NCBI GenBank assembly: GCA_022402565.1 | Contig: JAKRSC010000008.1 | Coordinates: forward strand, 1 to 64,000 | Source of the DNA: Hydrotalea sp. | GTDB lineage: Bacteria > Bacteroidota > Bacteroidia > Chitinophagales > Chitinophagaceae | DNA length: 64,000 nt | Reading direction: 5' to 3' | Part shown: positions 61,278-64,000 of the stretch, in pieces | Numbering within the stretch: position 1 is the first letter of the stretch | Layout: every line of letters starts with the position of its first letter | The notes under the pieces: model-generated | Database searches by the model: none | Told to the model about the DNA's origin: nothing | Seen by the model: the letters and a program-made list of their open reading frames with translations, nothing else | Made by a program: the position numbers and the translations under genes

Positions 61278-63299
61278 ATGAAAAGAGTATTCTGGTTATT
61301 GTTGGCTTGTATAGGATTTGTAAACTTGCAAGCACAAGTAAAAAAGCAAACAGCTTCTAAGAAGCCTGCTACAATAAGTACATCGAAGTCAGCTAGCCCA
61401 TCATGGGAGCAAGAACTGCCGCAAAATCGTTGGCAACAAAAAATAAATTATCAGATTGAAGTAGACATGGATGTTAAGACCAATAAGTTTTCTGGAAAGC
61501 AGAAGATCACATATTGGAACAATTCTCCAGATACATTAAAGCAAGTATATTTCCATACTTACTGGAACGCGTTTCAACCCAATAGTAGTATGGATGTTAG
61601 AAGTAGAGAGTTGGGCAAATTGGTACTTCGAAGAGACGCAAGAGGAAATGAAGTACGGGATTGGGACGCTCGTGTGCGCGATCGAATTGCCAATTTAAAA
61701 GAAGATGAAATTGGTATACAGCAAGTAAAAGCAGTTCGAGTGAACGGAGTTCCTCAAAAAACAAAATCTTACGAAACCATTCTTCAGGTGCAGTTGGAAC
61801 AAGCTATTCTGCCTAAATCAAAAGTAGAGATGGAAGTAGATTTTGATGCACAGGTGCCTATTCAAATTAGAAGAAGTGGACGCGACAATGCAGAAGGTGT
61901 TCGTTATAGTATGGCACAATGGTATCCTAAATTAGTTGAATATGATTATCAGGGTTGGAATGCTAATTTTTATATTGCCAGAGAGTTCTATGGTGTTTGG
62001 GGTGATTATGACGTGAAGATTAGTATAGATCGTGATTATATGATTGCAGGAAGTGGCGTGCTTCAAAATGCACAGCAAATAGGTTTTGGCTATGAAGCAC
62101 CCGGTACAAAGGTGGAGCGTTCAAATACTCCTAAATTAACTTGGCATTTTATTGCAAATCAAGTGCACGATTTTATGTGGGCAGCTGACAATAACTACAA
62201 GCATATTTCAAAACAAATTAGAAAGGATTTAACCATACATGCTTTCTATAAGGCTGGTACACCAGCTCAGGACAGTGCTTGGAACAATGTATTATGGGCT
62301 GCTGAAAAAGTATTGCCATATATGGAAGAGCGCTTTGGAAAATATCCATATCCGCAGTATTCATTTATTCAAGGCGGAGATGGAGGAATGGAATATGCCA
62401 TGGCAACATTACTAAAAGGGAGTGGATTGGGAACTGTATTTCATGAGTGGGCACATAGTTGGTATCAAATGTTGTTAGGCACGAATGAAAGTTTATTTGC
62501 TTGGATGGATGAAGGATTTACTCAATATGCAACTGATGAAATAAGTGCTCATTATTATCAAAATTTTGCAGATCAGTCGCCTTATATCACTGAAGCTGCC
62601 AAAAAAGCAGTAGTTATGCAGCGAGAGACTTATAAACGGTTGCCGTTGCATCAAGCATCTGCATACAGCAGCTATATTACATTAGCAAAGAGTGGAGTTG
62701 AAGAGCCATTATCTACTCATGCCGATCATTTCAATAATAACTACGCTTACAGTACAGCTTCTTATTCAAAAGGAGCGGTGTTTATAAATCAGCTTGGATA
62801 TATTGTAGGAAATCAAGTACGCGACCAAATTCTATTAGCTTACTACGACACATGGAAGTACAAGCATCCCAATGCCAACGATTTCATTCGTATTGCTGAA
62901 AAAGTAAGTGGTATTACACTGCAGTGGTATAAAGAGTATTGGGTGAATAGTGTGAAGACCATTGACTATGCAGTTGGAGATATAAATACAGAAGATGGCA
63001 GAGCTGTGGTTGAAATTAAACGAGTAGGGTATATGCCAATGCCAATTGATGTATTGGTAACCTATAAAGATGGCAAGGAAGTATTGCATCACATTCCATT
63101 AGATATGATGTTTGGTGCAAAAGCAGATGAAGGATTCGTGAAAAATAGAAAGGTTCATCCGCACTGGAAGTGGACACATCCTTTATATGCTTTTCCAATT
63201 GAAGGAAGTGTTCGTGATATTAAATCTGTGGAGATAGATCCAACTCAACGAATGGCTGATATTAACCGCAATAATAATAAGATTGTAATACCGGATTAA
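61278..63299 (+). CDS. Secreted M1-family metallopeptidase
   Basis: Zinc aminopeptidase of 673 residues with a signal peptide (1-19, ending LQAQ). HEWAH at 389-393 and E412 eighteen residues later give the HExxH-x18-E zinc site. GGMEYA, which takes the place of the GAMEN exopeptidase motif, lies about 20 residues earlier. An N-terminal beta-domain (about 50-250) with IRRSGRDNAEGVRYSMAQWYPKL is typical of Bacteroidota M1 members. Probably periplasmic peptide degradation. Confidence 0.93.
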   Translation: MKRVFWLLLACIGFVNLQAQVKKQTASKKPATISTSKSASPSWEQELPQNRWQQKINYQIEVDMDVKTNKFSGKQKITYWNNSPDTLKQVYFHTYWNAFQPNSSMDVRSRELGKLVLRRDARGNEVRDWDARVRDRIANLKEDEIGIQQVKAVRVNGVPQKTKSYETILQVQLEQAILPKSKVEMEVDFDAQVPIQIRRSGRDNAEGVRYSMAQWYPKLVEYDYQGWNANFYIAREFYGVWGDYDVKISIDRDYMIAGSGVLQNAQQIGFGYEAPGTKVERSNTPKLTWHFIANQVHDFMWAADNNYKHISKQIRKDLTIHAFYKAGTPAQDSAWNNVLWAAEKVLPYMEERFGKYPYPQYSFIQGGDGGMEYAMATLLKGSGLGTVFHEWAHSWYQMLLGTNESLFAWMDEGFTQYATDEISAHYYQNFADQSPYITEAAKKAVVMQRETYKRLPLHQASAYSSYITLAKSGVEEPLSTHADHFNNNYAYSTASYSKGAVFINQLGYIVGNQVRDQILLAYYDTWKYKHPNANDFIRIAEKVSGITLQWYKEYWVNSVKTIDYAVGDINTEDGRAVVEIKRVGYMPMPIDVLVTYKDGKEVLHHIPLDMMFGAKADEGFVKNRKVHPHWKWTHPLYAFPIEGSVRDIKSVEIDPTQRMADINRNNNKIVIPD

Positions 63300-63319
63300 G
63301 TAACTCTAGTATAGCTAAG

Positions 63320-63346
63320 AAGCCTCCGTTTTAGGAGGCTTTTTTA
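63320..63346 (+). terminator. Hairpin terminator after the M1 peptidase gene
   Basis: An 8-bp stem (63320-63327 with 63334-63341), a 6-nt loop and a T run. It lies between convergent genes and likely stops transcription from the pepP-to-M1 run. Confidence 0.85.
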
Positions 63347-63364
63347 TGATAAGATGTTAGACAT

Positions 63365-63994
63365 TTATACTTTGGCTACATGTACAATATATTTCTCTTG
63401 GAAATAGGACTCTTTAAATAGTTCCGAGATAGGCATCATACGAGGGCGAACACCACTTTCAAAAATCTCTTGAGCCAAATCGCCGCCTTTCAGGCAAATT
63501 AAACCATTTGCTAACAAGCCATTTTGCCCTTTTCTAATAAGTGGTTTGGCCCAGCTCCATAAATCTTTTAAAGGAGCAACTGCTCGACTAATTGCATAAT
63601 CAAATTTTCGGTCACGTATTGCTTCAGAACGGGTATGTTGGGTGGTTACATTTTTTAACTGAAGGGCATCCACAACTGCATCTACCACTTTCAGCTTTTT
63701 TCCAATGCTATCGGTAAGATGGAATTGAACTTCAGGAAAAAATATTGAAAGAGGAATTCCTGGGAATCCGCCACCAGTACCAATATCAATCACTTTAGTT
63801 CCCGGCTTCCATTCAGCAATAGCTGCTATGGCTAAACTATGGAGCACATGGTGCTCATAAAAGTGATCTATATCTTTCCTTGAAATAACATTAATCTTCT
63901 CATTCCACTCAGTATAAACACCTTTTAGCAAGTCAAATTGTTGTTGCTGTTCTGGGGTAAAATCATCAAAATAAGGTTGTAATAATTCTATCAT
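63365..63994 (-). CDS. rsmG: 16S rRNA (guanine(527)-N(7))-methyltransferase RsmG
   Basis: Methylates N7 of G527 in 16S rRNA. The 209 residues include the SAM motif DIGTGGGFPGIPLSIFFP and FDYAISRAVAPLKDLWSW. The gene begins 6 bases before the window end; the ATG is visible but its promoter is outside. Confidence 0.95.
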   Translation of the reverse strand: MIELLQPYFDDFTPEQQQQFDLLKGVYTEWNEKINVISRKDIDHFYEHHVLHSLAIAAIAEWKPGTKVIDIGTGGGFPGIPLSIFFPEVQFHLTDSIGKKLKVVDAVVDALQLKNVTTQHTRSEAIRDRKFDYAISRAVAPLKDLWSWAKPLIRKGQNGLLANGLICLKGGDLAQEIFESGVRPRMMPISELFKESYFQEKYIVHVAKV

Positions 63995-64000
63995 TAGTTC

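Noticed and set aside
1-64000. tRNA genes, rRNA, CRISPR arrays, insertion sequences or prophage
   Set aside because: By eye I found no cloverleaf-like intergenic segments, no regular short repeat-spacer arrays, no transposase or integrase motifs and no long terminal inverted repeats. A tRNAscan and CRISPR search was not possible here.

Overview
The window is a chromosomal segment of a Bacteroidota bacterium, most likely family Chitinophagaceae (inferred from gene content, not from a marker-gene search). Supporting signs are the AT-rich, tightly packed genes almost without Shine-Dalgarno sequences; repeated TAnnTTTG promoter elements, the Bacteroidota -7 box; a short NuoG without the molybdopterin-like domain; an ExbB-ExbD-ExbD-TonB cassette; and families such as DUF3471 serine hydrolases and the DUF5117/DUF5118 metalloproteases. 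I see no rRNA, tRNA, CRISPR array, insertion sequence, prophage or integrase. The segment reads as core genome.

Layout. 1-7.0 kb: an LTxxQ/Spy-like periplasmic protein, rlmN, an unknown protein, a 3-oxoadipyl-CoA-type thiolase, a stand-alone DUF3471 protein, a PagL-like outer-membrane deacylase, and hisS with a low-molecular-weight phosphatase. 7.2-10.1 kb: a small membrane protein, a PstS-like lipoprotein and a large TPR protein in one operon closed by a strong terminator. 10.2-23.9 kb: a complete nuoA-N operon for respiratory complex I, interrupted only by a secreted NTF2-like protein between nuoE and nuoF. 24-28.7 kb: a MacB-type permease, a small secreted carboxypeptidase-regulatory-like protein and a large zinc metalloprotease. 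29-34.1 kb: exbB, two exbD and three tandem tonB paralogues, each tonB followed by its own hairpin terminator.

34.2-38 kb: tRNA wobble-uridine and selenium genes (mnmE, selU/mnmH, selD). 38-43 kb: an esterase, an unlisted 44-residue membrane peptide, a glycosyltransferase, gatC, two LolD-type ATPases, a PduO-type cobalamin adenosyltransferase and a DUF2795 protein. 43-48.3 kb: an ArnT-like transferase facing a minus-strand run of recN, fabI, a SemiSWEET transporter and a dolichol-phosphate-mannose-synthase-like glycosyltransferase. 48.4-54.3 kb: an acetyltransferase with a serine hydrolase, a PLP gamma-family enzyme, fhs and a LOG-family protein. 54.3-63.3 kb: plus-strand runs with a sodium/solute symporter, O-methyltransferase, glucosaminidase-LysM protein and hpt, then pepP, pssA, purS, rsmI and an M1 peptidase. 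The window ends with rsmG.

Functionally the segment joins proton-motive-force generation (complex I) with its use at the outer membrane (ExbBD-TonB). It also carries translation and tRNA maintenance, lipid and envelope synthesis, and secreted peptidases. The observations most worth following are the NTF2-like protein inside the nuo operon, the triple tonB array, the 44-aa membrane peptide, and a recurrent promoter geometry in which the TAnnTTTG box ends exactly 4 nt before the start codon, suggesting leaderless mRNAs.
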